Shown here piece after piece: positions 53,878-62,999 of a DNA stretch of 64,000 nucleotides. The stretch lies in the NCBI RefSeq assembly GCF_030317105.1, contig NZ_JASZYG010000015.1:1-64000 (forward strand), in the 5' to 3' direction. Positions within the stretch are counted from its first letter, which is position 1. Each line of letters begins with the position of its first letter. Under the pieces are notes generated by a model, which was not told where the DNA came from, ran no database searches, and saw nothing but the letters and a program-made list of their open reading frames with translations. Origin of the DNA: Variovorax brevis (lineage in GTDB: Bacteria; Pseudomonadota; Gammaproteobacteria; Burkholderiales; Burkholderiaceae_C). A program made the position numbers and the translations under genes.

Positions 53878-55149
53878 ATGGAATCCGCCTCCTCGATTGC
53901 CGACGCCTTCGACGCCAAACGCCTCAAGCGGGTGAAAGACCTCGAGGAATGGGTCCAGGACAATCCGCAGTGGTGGGCCGTGGCGCTGGCCACGACTGGC
54001 GCCACGGCGATGGAGTTCACCGGCGGCTACGTCGATCTGCTACGCCTGGGTGAAGGCGTGGCCGAGGGCAGCTGGAGCGGCGCCGGTAAAGACGCATTGC
54101 GCCTGCTGTCGTTGCTGGGGCCGATGGGGCGAGTCACCGGCAAGCTCACGCCTTTGCTGCGGCAGCAGCAACTGTTGAGTGGGCTCCGGCTCGCAGTCAA
54201 ACCTGCAGGCATCAGTGGGCCCTGCACCTTCCAGGCCGCCAACAACGTGGCCCAGCTGGCCAAGGGAAAGAGCGTATTCGTGACCATTACGGACATGGCA
54301 CGCGCGCGAGGCAAGCAGGTGGCGGACTTGGCGGTGGACGATAAAGGCAGGCGCGTGCTCGCGGCGTTCATCGACGACCTCCTGCCAACGTTGCGTGCGG
54401 CTGGCGTTCAGGCCCGCCGCGTGATCGACCTGAAAAACGTAGAAGACGTGGTGAAGCTGACGCGCGGTACGCGGCGCGTTGTCGTGTTCGCGTTCGAGGT
54501 GGCGATCAAGGGGAAAGAAAAGCCGATCCGTCATTCGGTGATGGCTTTCCGCGATACTGCCGGCCAGGTCAGGTTCGCCGACTATGGCGGCAAGGTGTTC
54601 GAGAGCCTGGAGGCGTTGGTGCAGCGTTGGGGCCAAGCGTCGCAGCCATTCGCGCTGATGCAAAAGAACGCGAGCGCAGTGATGGTGGAGACGGGTCACA
54701 TTGACGGTATTGTCCGCAACCAGGTCACCTTGCTTACCCACGTACCGGCGCTTGTGCTGCAAGGTGTCGAGCTGATCGAGACAGCATTCGGAGGCGCCGA
54801 ACTGGCGGTGCCGGTCACGCTCGCGGCAGCCGCCCTGCCGGCAGCGAGCGACCCCTCGCCATCGGCCGTGATCGTCGAAAGCTTCGACAATTTCGTGCTC
54901 CGCAAGGGCGGGGAGGCGCCGCGTGCTTCAGCGCGCCCTGCCTCCGGTGTGCCGCGTTCCGACTGGCTGACAGGCGTGCAGTACCGCCTGAACCACCTCG
55001 GATATGGGGCCGGGCCTGTGGATGGCGCGATGGGGCCACGCACCGAACGTGCGGTGCGCAGTTTTCAGAAAGACAATTCGCCGCTGAAGCCGGATGCCAT
55101 CCCCGGTCCGCGAACCCAGGCGCGCCTGGCTGCCGTCTGCGGCTACTGA
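53878..55149 (+). CDS. Papain-like domain protein with peptidoglycan-binding tail
   Basis: A 423-residue protein. Residues 30-95 are a hydrophobic, glycine-rich segment (WWAVALATTGATAMEFTGGY, DLLRLGEGVAEG) like the pre-toxin regions of polymorphic toxins. Residues 110-250 look like a papain-type fold with C116 (GPCTFQAANN), H219 (RHSVMAFRD) and D235 (FADYGG) in the right order. Residues 361-423 are a PG_binding_1 module (VQYRLNHLGYGAGPVDGAMG, TERAVRSFQKDN). AGGAAA precedes ATG 53878. It could be a secreted peptidase, deamidase or wall-targeted effector; no immunity gene is obvious. Confidence 0.65.
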   Translation: MESASSIADAFDAKRLKRVKDLEEWVQDNPQWWAVALATTGATAMEFTGGYVDLLRLGEGVAEGSWSGAGKDALRLLSLLGPMGRVTGKLTPLLRQQQLLSGLRLAVKPAGISGPCTFQAANNVAQLAKGKSVFVTITDMARARGKQVADLAVDDKGRRVLAAFIDDLLPTLRAAGVQARRVIDLKNVEDVVKLTRGTRRVVVFAFEVAIKGKEKPIRHSVMAFRDTAGQVRFADYGGKVFESLEALVQRWGQASQPFALMQKNASAVMVETGHIDGIVRNQVTLLTHVPALVLQGVELIETAFGGAELAVPVTLAAAALPAASDPSPSAVIVESFDNFVLRKGGEAPRASARPASGVPRSDWLTGVQYRLNHLGYGAGPVDGAMGPRTERAVRSFQKDNSPLKPDAIPGPRTQARLAAVCGY

Positions 55150-55647
55150 CGTTTGCACGGGCATCGCGCGGCTCGACCACAGCGCCCCTGTGAATGCATG
55201 TCCGGAGATTGATGACAGCCGCCGTACGCGTTGGCCCGTTGGCCTGCCTGGGCGTTCACCCTGAAGGGAGCGGGCGACGGTTCACTTCTGAGCAAAGCGC
55301 GCCCGATACGCACCGGGCGGACAGCTTGTCCGCGCCTTGAACGCCCGCTGGAAGCTGGCGCCCCTGTGGCGACGGCAACGGAGCCGCTATTGCGTTGATG
55401 CTGGTGCGCGAGGCTTTGGATGAACGTGACGCAGCATTCGACATGGGCCCACCATCAGCGTCGACCGGGGCGCACAGCTCGGAGGATTGCGCGACGGCCC
55501 AGACGCAGTGGCCGTGTGGACGCGTGATGTCAACGAGAACCGCGATGAGCTGGCAGCCGCCGCACGTGATCAGGACGCAAGAATCGTTTCGCCCTCTTGG
55601 GCGATGACAACGTGATCGCGCAGACATGCGTGAGGACGAAAGCACTG
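55150..55647. other. Gap without a recognisable gene
   Basis: About 500 bases; open frames on both strands lack motifs and start signals. If the papain-like protein needs an immunity partner, no clear one is encoded here. Confidence 0.4.
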
Positions 55648-55971
55648 TCACTTCGCCGCGGCGAACAGACGCTCGACTGCGAAGACGGCGCTCCCCAGCT
55701 CTTCTTCCCCGGACATCGAACTTCCCAGGTTGATCGCTCGCGCGCGGACCACGTCCCGTTCGGCGAAGGTCATGCATCGCATGAGCTCCGAACGGTTCAT
55801 TTTCTTGGCGTTCACTGGCCTGTCCGCCACACCCGGACGTCCAATTCGATCCGCCCGGAAGAATTGATCAATCAGGGCACGGGGCAGCTCGACTTCTATC
55901 ATTACAGTGGCATCGAGGATCTGGATGACGCCGGAGACGGTTGGCCGCGGCACAAGCTTCGTTCCAGTCAT
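55648..55971 (-). CDS. Hypothetical protein (107 residues)
   Basis: Protein-like composition: strands in TVSGVIQILDATVMIEVELP and a helix in RALIDQFFRADRIGR, then NRSELMRCMTFAERDVVRAR and a C-terminal helix. No domain is recognised and no strong ribosome-binding site is visible. It is transcribed away from the S24 repressor gene's direction of reading only in sharing its strand; a common transcript is possible. Confidence 0.45.
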   Translation of the reverse strand: MTGTKLVPRPTVSGVIQILDATVMIEVELPRALIDQFFRADRIGRPGVADRPVNAKKMNRSELMRCMTFAERDVVRARAINLGSSMSGEEELGSAVFAVERLFAAAK

Positions 55972-56283
55972 TGAAGGATGAACTGCGGCGAGACATCGCG
56001 ATCACCCGTCTGGGTGGCGGGCAGGTCGATTCAGGCGACTTGGCGGAAGAACGGAAGAACTGGGCTTTGCCACAGCGGCTTCAAGGCGCTGCGCAGCCTT
56101 TCGCATCCGACCCCCCATCGCACAGTCCTGACCTCACTCACGTTACCACCGAGTCCCCTCGCCCCGCCCCGCAGAACGGCGCCAAGCGCCTTTAAACATC
56201 AAACAGGGGCTGAATTGCGACGACGATAGTAAATGTTGCACTGCGTGCCAAATCTATCTGCACGCCGTCAACCAGCAGTGGGG
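55972..56283. other. Gap without a recognisable gene
   Basis: About 310 bases downstream of the S24 repressor gene; nothing identifiable. Confidence 0.4.
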
Positions 56284-56901
56284 CTATCGAAAACGCTTGG
56301 TGAATTCACGCACGACGCCGATCACCCTGGCACCGTCGAGTGGCTTGATGGGATAACGCGTGTTGAGCGGCTTGAGGTACAGCTCGCCGCCATCCTTGAT
56401 CAATTGCTTGAAGGTCGTCTCGTTTGCCTGGTTCAGGGCAATCACATAGTCGCCGGGTTGCGCCTTCATTTCGGGCTCGACGATCAGAATAGAGCCGGCA
56501 GGAAACGAATCGCCGGTTTCGCTGACCATGCTGTCGCCGTGCACCCGCAAGGCGTAAGTGTGCCGCTGGATCGGCACGCTCACCGGGACGGTTTCAAACT
56601 GCTTCATGGGTTTGAAGTTGTCGATAACCGTGTAGTTGCCCGCCTCGACTTCCGAGACCAAGGGAACCTCAGCGCGCATGTCGAACCCTCGACTGCCCGC
56701 TGAGACGCCTGACACCAGTTCGGCAACAGAGACGCCAAGCAGTGCGGCCACCCGTGCTTGATTGGACCGCTTTGGCGCTGTGCCCCCGGGCTTTTCCCAT
56801 TGTTGTACTGCACCGCGACTCACCCCAAGCGCTTCAGCAAACTGCTGCTCGCTCATGTTGAGACGCTTGCGTCCTTCACGGATCAGGTTGTGTGAACTCA
56901 C
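56284..56901 (-). CDS. CI/LexA-like repressor with S24 peptidase domain
   Basis: A 205-residue phage-type repressor. Residues 5-60 form an HTH_3 domain (MSEQQFAEALGVSRGAVQQW). Residues 80-200 are an S24 autopeptidase: cleavage-site-like EVEAG (A87-G88), nucleophile S124 in RVHGDSMV and general base K165 in TTFKQL. Such proteins repress prophage or stress genes until RecA-stimulated self-cleavage. No other prophage genes are evident nearby, so it may control chromosomal targets or be a phage leftover. Confidence 0.9.
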   Translation of the reverse strand: MSSHNLIREGRKRLNMSEQQFAEALGVSRGAVQQWEKPGGTAPKRSNQARVAALLGVSVAELVSGVSAGSRGFDMRAEVPLVSEVEAGNYTVIDNFKPMKQFETVPVSVPIQRHTYALRVHGDSMVSETGDSFPAGSILIVEPEMKAQPGDYVIALNQANETTFKQLIKDGGELYLKPLNTRYPIKPLDGARVIGVVREFTKRFR

Positions 56902-56932
56902 AGCCCAAGGTTAGGCGCTGTTGAGGATAGAA

Positions 56933-56943
56933 ATTGATTCAAT
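56933..56943. promoter_or_regulatory. Possible operator of the S24 repressor
   Basis: ATTGA-T-TCAAT is an exact inverted repeat about 32 bases upstream of the repressor start, a plausible site for autoregulation. Short, so chance cannot be excluded. Confidence 0.3.
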
Positions 56944-57712
56944 GATAGCGTTTCTGTCGCCGAAACCACGGAGCCGTCTCACCGCCTTCTTTGCTCCCAA
57001 CGGGCGCGACTCGCAGAGCCGCAAACAGCAATCGAAGGACGTTTCAAGATCGGTGGATTTGACCAATTCACGGTCGGCACCCCAATATGCTGACTGCGCA
57101 TGGATGTGTTGACGTCGTTCGTCAGCTCGTCCACGCGTTGGTGTCGGCACGACGGTCATGGCAGCGGCCTACAGCACCGAGTTCAGGGCCTTGCTCCAAG
57201 AGGAAATCCACGAACGCAGATCCAGTTTGCGCCGAGGCACACGAGCCATAACGGCGTCGACCTCCATCGCCGGGATCAATGGATCGCAGATGAGCGGATT
57301 GTCCTCGACGAGAAAACTGAAACTTGCACGGAAGCCTGATTCCAGTTGACGGCACTTGCCTGGCCGGGTGCACTTCAGCACCGCGCGAACGGGGGTCGAA
57401 ACGATCTACGGAGTTGAAGCAATGACACGTGCCGCACTTGGATCGTGAAATCAATCCACAAAGGTTGGCATGATCAAGATTGCAAACGCAACGCCAGGTA
57501 CCCCCTCGGCTGCCTGAGCATGTGACGGCGCGCGCGGGCCGCGGGCCCTCCTTGCTCGGCACCACGAACAGAGGCCCGACCGCGGCTGTCATGCGGCGAC
57601 GTTGCGGGGCTCAGGGAGAACGCCCCAGTGCGAGAGATTCCGATAGACGACCTATCCACGCGAGGTACATCTATCGTTGCCTGTGCGCGAAGGAGGGCGT
57701 ACGGTGGAGCGG
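56944..57712. other. Gap without a recognisable gene
   Basis: About 770 bases between divergent genes. Several 60-80 codon frames exist, but none has a motif. A gene controlled by the S24 repressor would be expected here and is not found. Confidence 0.4.
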
Positions 57713-57952
57713 ATGTCCATGCCGTCCATCCAAATGGTTGCCAACGCCAACGCGCAGCCGCAGCGAATCGAGATCAGGCAGGGTTATGACATGCGCTTCC
57801 ATTGGGTCCTTGTAGGCCCGAAGGAATCAGTCACGACCAGCCGCCCTTTTCTGGACAAGGCGGCGTGCTTGCGAGATTTGCGGGTGGTTCGCAAGAATTG
57901 CAATGCACTTGTGGAAGACCGAACTTTTACTGCGCCGCTCGAGAGCGCGTGA
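57713..57952 (+). CDS. Small hypothetical protein (79 residues)
   Basis: The middle (FHWVLVGPKESVTTSRPFLD, KAACLRDLRVVRKN) resembles the compact strand-strand-helix of YegP/DUF1508-like proteins, but the match is weak. GGAG lies just before ATG 57713. It stands alone. Confidence 0.5.
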   Translation: MSMPSIQMVANANAQPQRIEIRQGYDMRFHWVLVGPKESVTTSRPFLDKAACLRDLRVVRKNCNALVEDRTFTAPLESA

Positions 57953-58243
57953 TGCGCGGTGCACAATCCGGACCCTGGCTTGATCGCCAGGTTGGCTGCC
58001 GATTTTCGAGAGGAGTTGCGCCCAGCTGACCTGCCGTTGCGGCCGTTGTTTCCTCTTCTTGCGCACCCTTGGCCGAGTGAGAGGCGATCTAGCGATGTGC
58101 ATGTTGCTGCACCATTGACGCCGGGTATGGCGTAGCGTTCGCGCGCAGTCGGCGTCGCGCACCTGGTGCGGGCGGGAGCGGCCCGGGAACTGATTCACGG
58201 TGCCGCCGCGCAGGAACTCTTGAGTGTGTCGCAGTCGTGCCTG
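57953..58243. other. Gap without a recognisable gene
   Basis: About 290 bases between a forward and a reverse small gene; nothing identifiable. Confidence 0.35.
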
Positions 58244-58594
58244 TCATTTTTCGGGCCCGGTCAAGTCCCAGTGCAAATCGTCTTTGTCCTCCACCATCGG
58301 CAGTTCAAGCCCCTTGGCGACCAACGCCTGACCGTCCTTGTGCACCCGCACCGTCAGCACATTGCCCACGAGCTTTGCCCGCACGACAGGCCGCCCCTCG
58401 GGTGAATAGGTCTGGGCCGTCAGAACGCGCGGGCGCTCCAGCGTCAACCTTGCAGTCGGCGCCGCCAGATGCGCCTCGATTCTGGCAATGAAGCCGCGCG
58501 TGAGCGGCGCCATCGGCAGGCGCTTCAAATAGTCCGCGGTCTCCTGCAGCAACTGCAGCGACTCTTTTCGTTGCTCATCCGTAGAGAAGTTCAT
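58244..58594 (-). CDS. Hypothetical protein (116 residues)
   Basis: A helical N-terminal half (MNFSTDEQRKESLQLLQETA, RGFIARIEAHLAAP) and a beta-rich second half (VVRAKLVGNVLTVRVHKDGQ) give a convincing protein, but I recognise no family. Transcribed alone on the reverse strand. Confidence 0.6.
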   Translation of the reverse strand: MNFSTDEQRKESLQLLQETADYLKRLPMAPLTRGFIARIEAHLAAPTARLTLERPRVLTAQTYSPEGRPVVRAKLVGNVLTVRVHKDGQALVAKGLELPMVEDKDDLHWDLTGPEK

Positions 58595-58838
58595 CGCGTC
58601 ATTTTCCGTATTCCTGAACGCCTCACCTCATCGCTTTGGTCAGGTTCGCCCATCCCATTATGTCGATCGTGGCGTTGCCTCTCACGCGGTCAGACAGAGC
58701 CGCCCTGGATCTTCAGGAGGCGGCAATCCTGGAGAGGATGGAGCCATGAAGAAGTCAGGTGAAGTTTTCACCCGAGGTAAGCGAGCGTCCGGTGCATGCA
58801 CGCAACTGAAGTGCTGACATTCACCACGGCCGGGTGCG

Positions 58839-59296
58839 CTACGACGATGAAGCCCGCGGGCCCGGCCTGGCAACATGAATGAGTACCGCAGCAATGGAAA
58901 GCGACTTCTCCACAACGAGATCCTTCCGGGCGCTTGCCAGCAGCGCCTTCCCCTCAGCCAGCGATAACCACCGCTTATCGAGGGGAAACTGGCTTGCTTG
59001 CGTACGGCCCCGCCGCAAGTCGCGGCGCTTCAACAGCGTCTGGAGTTCTTGAGAGTACATGCTGTACACGTCGGGGCAGCGGGGCGGCTTCGCACCAATG
59101 CGGTCAAATCGTTCATCGTCATCTCTCCCCGGGGCGACGTGTTCCATGCGATCGATCAAGGCATGGCGCTGGTTGCAATGCTCACTGGACCAGAACGTCG
59201 CACCGTTGCATGCCCTGCAAGGAAGATCGTTCCTGCCTGCGCCGAGCCGGCCAATACAGCTGCCACGCAGATCAACCAGGTTTTCAGGCCTCTCGC
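58839..59296 (-). pseudogene. Exported cysteine-containing protein, frameshifted
   Basis: After AGGAG, a CTG codon opens KTWLICVAAVLAGSAQA, a clean signal peptide, then GTIFL. After one missing base near 59225 comes CRACNGATFWSSEHCNQRHA, then RMEHVAPGRDDDERF, PPRCPDVYSMYSQELQTLLK and a basic tail. Read together this is a periplasmic protein of about 150 residues with four or more cysteines, on the reverse strand. Frameshift and non-ATG start suggest decay. Function unknown. Confidence 0.5.
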
Positions 59297-59603
59297 TCCT
59301 GCGGGCAGTCTGGTTGTTGGGCACGGGGGCACGCTGCGGAGGCAATTGTCGCAAGCGTGAACAGCGCAGGAGGAGATCCAAGTGCCAGGGATGCGCGCGA
59401 GGCGCCCTTGGCGGCGCCGCCCCCTCCAACGTGCGGCTCGGCGCTTTGCGGCGCCTGAATCCCCGCATGCTCGTCGGCCGCTTCTGTAGCTGACCCCTGG
59501 CTCACCCACGCCGCCGCCGGGGACAAGGCGTGGATACCTCCCCAAAAAGGAGGAGGCGTTGTTGGCAGCGAGCGGGCAAAATCGACCGCCGTAGCTCCGC
59601 ACG

Positions 59604-59650
59604 CCTTCGCGCCCAACCTTCGCGCCCAACCTTCGCGCCCAACCTTCGCG
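59604..59650. repeat. 13-base tandem repeat
   Basis: CCTTCGCGCCCAA occurs three times in tandem from 59604 to 59642, with an eight-base partial fourth unit. Slippage-prone; no role inferred. The surrounding 59297-59766 stretch has no supported gene. Confidence 0.75.
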
Positions 59651-59766
59651 ATCAAGGGCAGCGCCCTGCGCAGCCCCAGACGACGACGCATGACAACTGC
59701 ATCCCCGATCCGCCTTCACCGTACGCACGAAAGCGCTCTTCCAGCCTGCAAATGCCTGGGGCAGTG

Positions 59767-60378
59767 ATGAGCCTCGGAATCGCGAAAAGGGGCCCGACCC
59801 CAAGCGCCGCCTCGCCGGCCGTGGCCCCTCGACTGTCCCCTGAGCATATGGCCCACCTTTCGGCGTATTTGCCGGCCAGGCCAGAAGGACCCGTCAACAC
59901 GGCGCCATTCCTGGAGGACGTTTCACGTGCAGCTGTGGAGGCGCTCGACACGTGCGCCCGACCCGCACCGCAAGAAGTGCGTCGCGCGCTTGGCGATCTT
60001 TCTGGTTCCGCCCGGGCCTTCAGGATTGCTTTGGACGCTCTGCATGACCCGGAGATCGAAAAGCGGCTGAGACTGCATCTCGCTGAATCTGCCGAACTGG
60101 TGAGTCGCCTGCGTGCCGATATTGACGCCGTGATGGCGGGCACCGACTACGCTGTGAAATCGTTGCAAAGCGCAGGCGCCAAGCAACCGGCCACGCAAGC
60201 TGCACGAGGGCTGATCGTTCGAGTTGCCATGGCGCATCTGAGGTGCTTCCAATCGCTGCCACCGCCGCGCGCCTGGTTTGGGAACGATTTCATGCCCAAT
60301 CTCGGTCGAATGATCGGAATTCCTGTTGACTGCGATGTTGTCGTCGAGATAGTCAAACTTCTGGAGGAAGAGAGCTGA
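59767..60378 (+). CDS. Helical protein of unknown function, coupled to an ADP-ribosylglycohydrolase
   Basis: A 203-residue mainly helical protein (FLEDVSRAAVEALDTC, ARAFRIALDALHDPEIEKRL, LHLAESAELVSRLRADIDAV) with a C-terminal stretch ending VDCDVVVEIVKLLEEES. No domain is recognised. Its TGA overlaps the ATG of the next gene by one base, so the two are translationally coupled and probably work together. The start is uncertain: ATG 59752, 59767 or 59848 are all possible. Confidence 0.65.
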   Translation: MSLGIAKRGPTPSAASPAVAPRLSPEHMAHLSAYLPARPEGPVNTAPFLEDVSRAAVEALDTCARPAPQEVRRALGDLSGSARAFRIALDALHDPEIEKRLRLHLAESAELVSRLRADIDAVMAGTDYAVKSLQSAGAKQPATQAARGLIVRVAMAHLRCFQSLPPPRAWFGNDFMPNLGRMIGIPVDCDVVVEIVKLLEEES

Positions 60379-61364
60379 TGTTTCCGGAGTCGACGAACAG
60401 CGAGATGCCGCGGGAGATCGCGTCGCCGTGCCAGCCAACGTCTTTTACAGAAGATCGAATTCACGGTGCAATCTACGGCGCTCTGGTCGGCGACGCCCTC
60501 GGTATGCCCTACGAATTTCACGCACCTGAGGACCTGCCCCCCACGCATCTGTTGGAGATGGCGCCTCCGGCCGGATTTCGCCGTGCGCACTACGGCGTGC
60601 CAATCGGCACCTGGAGCGATGACGGCGCGCTCATGCTCGCCTTGCTCGATAGCCTCACGACGGTCGCGCCCTTCTCGGTGGACGACTACGCGCAGCGCAT
60701 GCTCTCGTGGCTACGCCACGCCCAATACACACCGGATGGGCGCGTGTTTGATGTCGGGATTCAGACGAGCACAGCACTTCGGCGAATTGAAGCTGGCGTC
60801 CTTCCGCACCTCGCCGGGTCTACAAGCGAGCGCGACAACGGCAACGGCGCATTGATGCGCGTTCTGCCAGTCGCCTTCATGGCGAACTCCGAGGCCGAAG
60901 CGGTGCACCTTGCGCGCGTGCAAGGACTTCCTACGCATGGTCACCTCTGGTCGCAGCTGGCCTGCGCGTTGTACGTGTTGGTGGCGCGCGCGTTGCTGGC
61001 AGGTACAGGCTTCGATGTTGCGTATGAATGTGCCTGCGAGTCGCTGCCGACGAACCTCACGGCCCAAGAGGCACGGGAATTCAGAAAGCTCGTTGAAAGC
61101 CGCACGCCAGGACAGGGCAGCGGCTTCGTCCTCGATTCGCTGTGGTCCGCATTCGACTGCATTGAATCAACAGACTCTTTTGAGGATGCAGTTCGCAGTG
61201 CAATCGCACTGGGCCACGACACCGACACCACAGCTTGCATTGCCGGCGGCCTGGCCGGCGCCTTCTACGGCAAAACATGCATTCCCGTTCGTTGGCTGAA
61301 TGCACTTCAAGGCAAGGGCCTGCTCGATCAGATCCTGCCGCGATCAGCCCCCACGAAGTCATGA
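60378..61364 (+). CDS. ADP-ribosylglycohydrolase family protein
   Basis: A 328-residue DraG/ARH-type hydrolase. Binuclear-metal motifs: GALVGDALGMPYEF (about 35-47), IGTWSDDGALMLALL (TWSDD, 78-82), NGNGALMRVLPVA and ALGHDTDTTACIAGGLAGAF (DxD near 279-281). It removes ADP-ribose from proteins, nucleic acids or small molecules in the cytosol. All metal ligands appear intact. It is coupled to the preceding unknown gene; no ADP-ribosyltransferase is encoded within view, so the modification being reversed is unknown. Confidence 0.9.
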   Translation: MFPESTNSEMPREIASPCQPTSFTEDRIHGAIYGALVGDALGMPYEFHAPEDLPPTHLLEMAPPAGFRRAHYGVPIGTWSDDGALMLALLDSLTTVAPFSVDDYAQRMLSWLRHAQYTPDGRVFDVGIQTSTALRRIEAGVLPHLAGSTSERDNGNGALMRVLPVAFMANSEAEAVHLARVQGLPTHGHLWSQLACALYVLVARALLAGTGFDVAYECACESLPTNLTAQEAREFRKLVESRTPGQGSGFVLDSLWSAFDCIESTDSFEDAVRSAIALGHDTDTTACIAGGLAGAFYGKTCIPVRWLNALQGKGLLDQILPRSAPTKS

Positions 61365-61627
61365 ATGGGCCTGACGAAATCGCGTGCTGCCCTTCGAGCT
61401 TGGCGAAGCGGAGACGTCTGTACCCAGCCGGCTCAAGCCGGCCCCAGTCTGGCGCGGCTGTCGCACCCGGCGGTGCACCATCGGCCTGCCAGGCTACGTC
61501 CCCTCGGCTCCTGGCTGCGGGGCTGGCGACATCGCTTGGCAGACGGTTGAAGCACGCCCAGCCTCCGATTAGGGTCGGGGAGAGGCCAGGGAGGGTCAAT
61601 CGCGCCGCACGGGCGAACTCGTAGCCG
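61365..61627. other. Gap between convergent genes
   Basis: A GCCGGC-TCAA-GCCGGC hairpin near 61430 may help end transcription, but no T-run follows. No gene is supported. Confidence 0.3.
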
Positions 61628-62029
61628 TCATTCGCCCGGCATGCAGAGCCAGTGCCAACGTAGCACCGGATGCTCACAATAGTTTGCAGCGACACGCTGC
61701 GCCGCTCCTGCGCTTCCGGATGCCTCCCAACGCCTGTCGATCCAGAGGATCGCCTCGTAGAGATCGTCCGGGTCTGCAGTCAATTCGTACCGGTCCAGTA
61801 GTGCGGTGGTGATTTCCTGGTTGGAACTGTCATCGCCGATCGCCGCCTCGTTCCGCAGAACTTCAAGTCTGGACTGCCCGTGATCGAACGGAACTGCGGT
61901 GGCAGCTGTTGCAAGCTTGCGTGTCGCTGAAGCATTCGCGGGCGATGGACCGTTCAGTCCAAAGGCCACGACCCCGGAGACGAGCGCACCCAGCGTGAAG
62001 GCGCCAAGAAGTTGAATCATGAGCTTCAT
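61628..62029 (-). CDS. Small exported or membrane-anchored hypothetical protein
   Basis: A 133-residue protein with an N-terminal hydrophobic segment (LMIQLLGAFTLGALVSGVVA), then a soluble helical part (TALLDRYELTADPDDLYEAI, LWIDRRWEAS) ending in LRWHWLCMPGE. Nine bases separate it from the transporter stop, so it is probably the third gene of that operon. Function unknown. Confidence 0.65.
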   Translation of the reverse strand: MKLMIQLLGAFTLGALVSGVVAFGLNGPSPANASATRKLATAATAVPFDHGQSRLEVLRNEAAIGDDSSNQEITTALLDRYELTADPDDLYEAILWIDRRWEASGSAGAAQRVAANYCEHPVLRWHWLCMPGE

Positions 62030-62038
62030 ATTCTTTGG

Positions 62039-62971
62039 CTACGCCTTGCGCAGTCCCAGGAGCATCACCACACCAACCACCGCAAGAGCACCCAGCACCT
62101 GCTGCGAGTTGACTTGTTGTCCCAGGATCCATGCGGCCAGCATCATCGCCATCACGGGCTCGATGCTCATGATCGGCGAATTGCCCGCGACTCCCAACTT
62201 CGGAAGTACGGTAAATAGCATCGTGATCGCACTGCCATAGAGCACCGTCAAGCCGGCAAGACCCCACCAGCCCGAAGTCGAGCCCGGCCACGTGGCCTCG
62301 CCACCGATCCCGATCGCGGAGAGCGCCACCGCACTGACGACGAGCAAGGTGGACGCACTGCGAAAGCGGCCGTCCAGTTCGAAGACCTCGTGTTGCGTCA
62401 AGGTCAGCGCCATCGCATACAGCGCCGCGGCCACCAGCGCCAGCAGCACGCCCAATTTCTGCCGGGCCCATGCATCAGACGCACCGAGCGCGGCCGTACC
62501 GGCTGGCACGTCCAGGGCCAGTGCCAGGCCGATCAGGACCACAGGCATCGCCAACAAGATCTTGCGGCCCGGCCGCTGGCGATACAGGAGCCAGCACGCC
62601 AGGCCGATCCACAATGGGTAGGTGTTGAAGGTCAGCACCGCCAGTCCCACCGACAACAGTTGCACCGCCGAGTACAGGCAAATGCCCTGCAGGCCCAGCA
62701 TCAGTCCAATCACGCCGAGCATCAGGCCTTGCCGCCCGCTCGGCGTGGCGCGCACATGCCTGGATCGGCAAAGCATGAGCAGCACGCAAGCGGTGACCGC
62801 ACTGCGCACGGCAAGCGCCGTGTAGACGCTCGTGCCGCTGTCGAACGCCATCCGCGCGGCGACAACGCTTCCGGCCAGCATGGCCGCCAGCAGCAGCAAC
62901 GTGATGAAGGAGCGAGGCGCCAGTGCGAGTGTCTTGACGGACGGCGCTTCGCACGAAGCCTTCGCCGCCAT
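62039..62971 (-). CDS. DMT/EamA-family transporter
   Basis: A 310-residue inner-membrane protein with about ten helices and the EamA double repeat. Typical stretches are SVYTALAVRSAVTACVLLML, GICLYSAVQLLSVGLAVLTF and SPIMSIEPVMAMMLAAWILG, ending VVGVVMLLGLRKA. Family members export amino acids or metabolites. The frame extends to 63025, but ATG 62971 gives a cytoplasmic N-terminus of usual length. The substrate is unknown. Confidence 0.85.
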   Translation of the reverse strand: MAAKASCEAPSVKTLALAPRSFITLLLLAAMLAGSVVAARMAFDSGTSVYTALAVRSAVTACVLLMLCRSRHVRATPSGRQGLMLGVIGLMLGLQGICLYSAVQLLSVGLAVLTFNTYPLWIGLACWLLYRQRPGRKILLAMPVVLIGLALALDVPAGTAALGASDAWARQKLGVLLALVAAALYAMALTLTQHEVFELDGRFRSASTLLVVSAVALSAIGIGGEATWPGSTSGWWGLAGLTVLYGSAITMLFTVLPKLGVAGNSPIMSIEPVMAMMLAAWILGQQVNSQQVLGALAVVGVVMLLGLRKA

Positions 62972-62999
62972 GCGGCCGGAGCTCACTGCAGGCCGCGCA

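Noticed and set aside
58998..59360. A 120-codon forward frame opposite the exported Cys-rich pseudogene
   Set aside because: The reverse strand shows a signal peptide and regular Cys spacing; the forward frame has no motif or ribosome-binding site.
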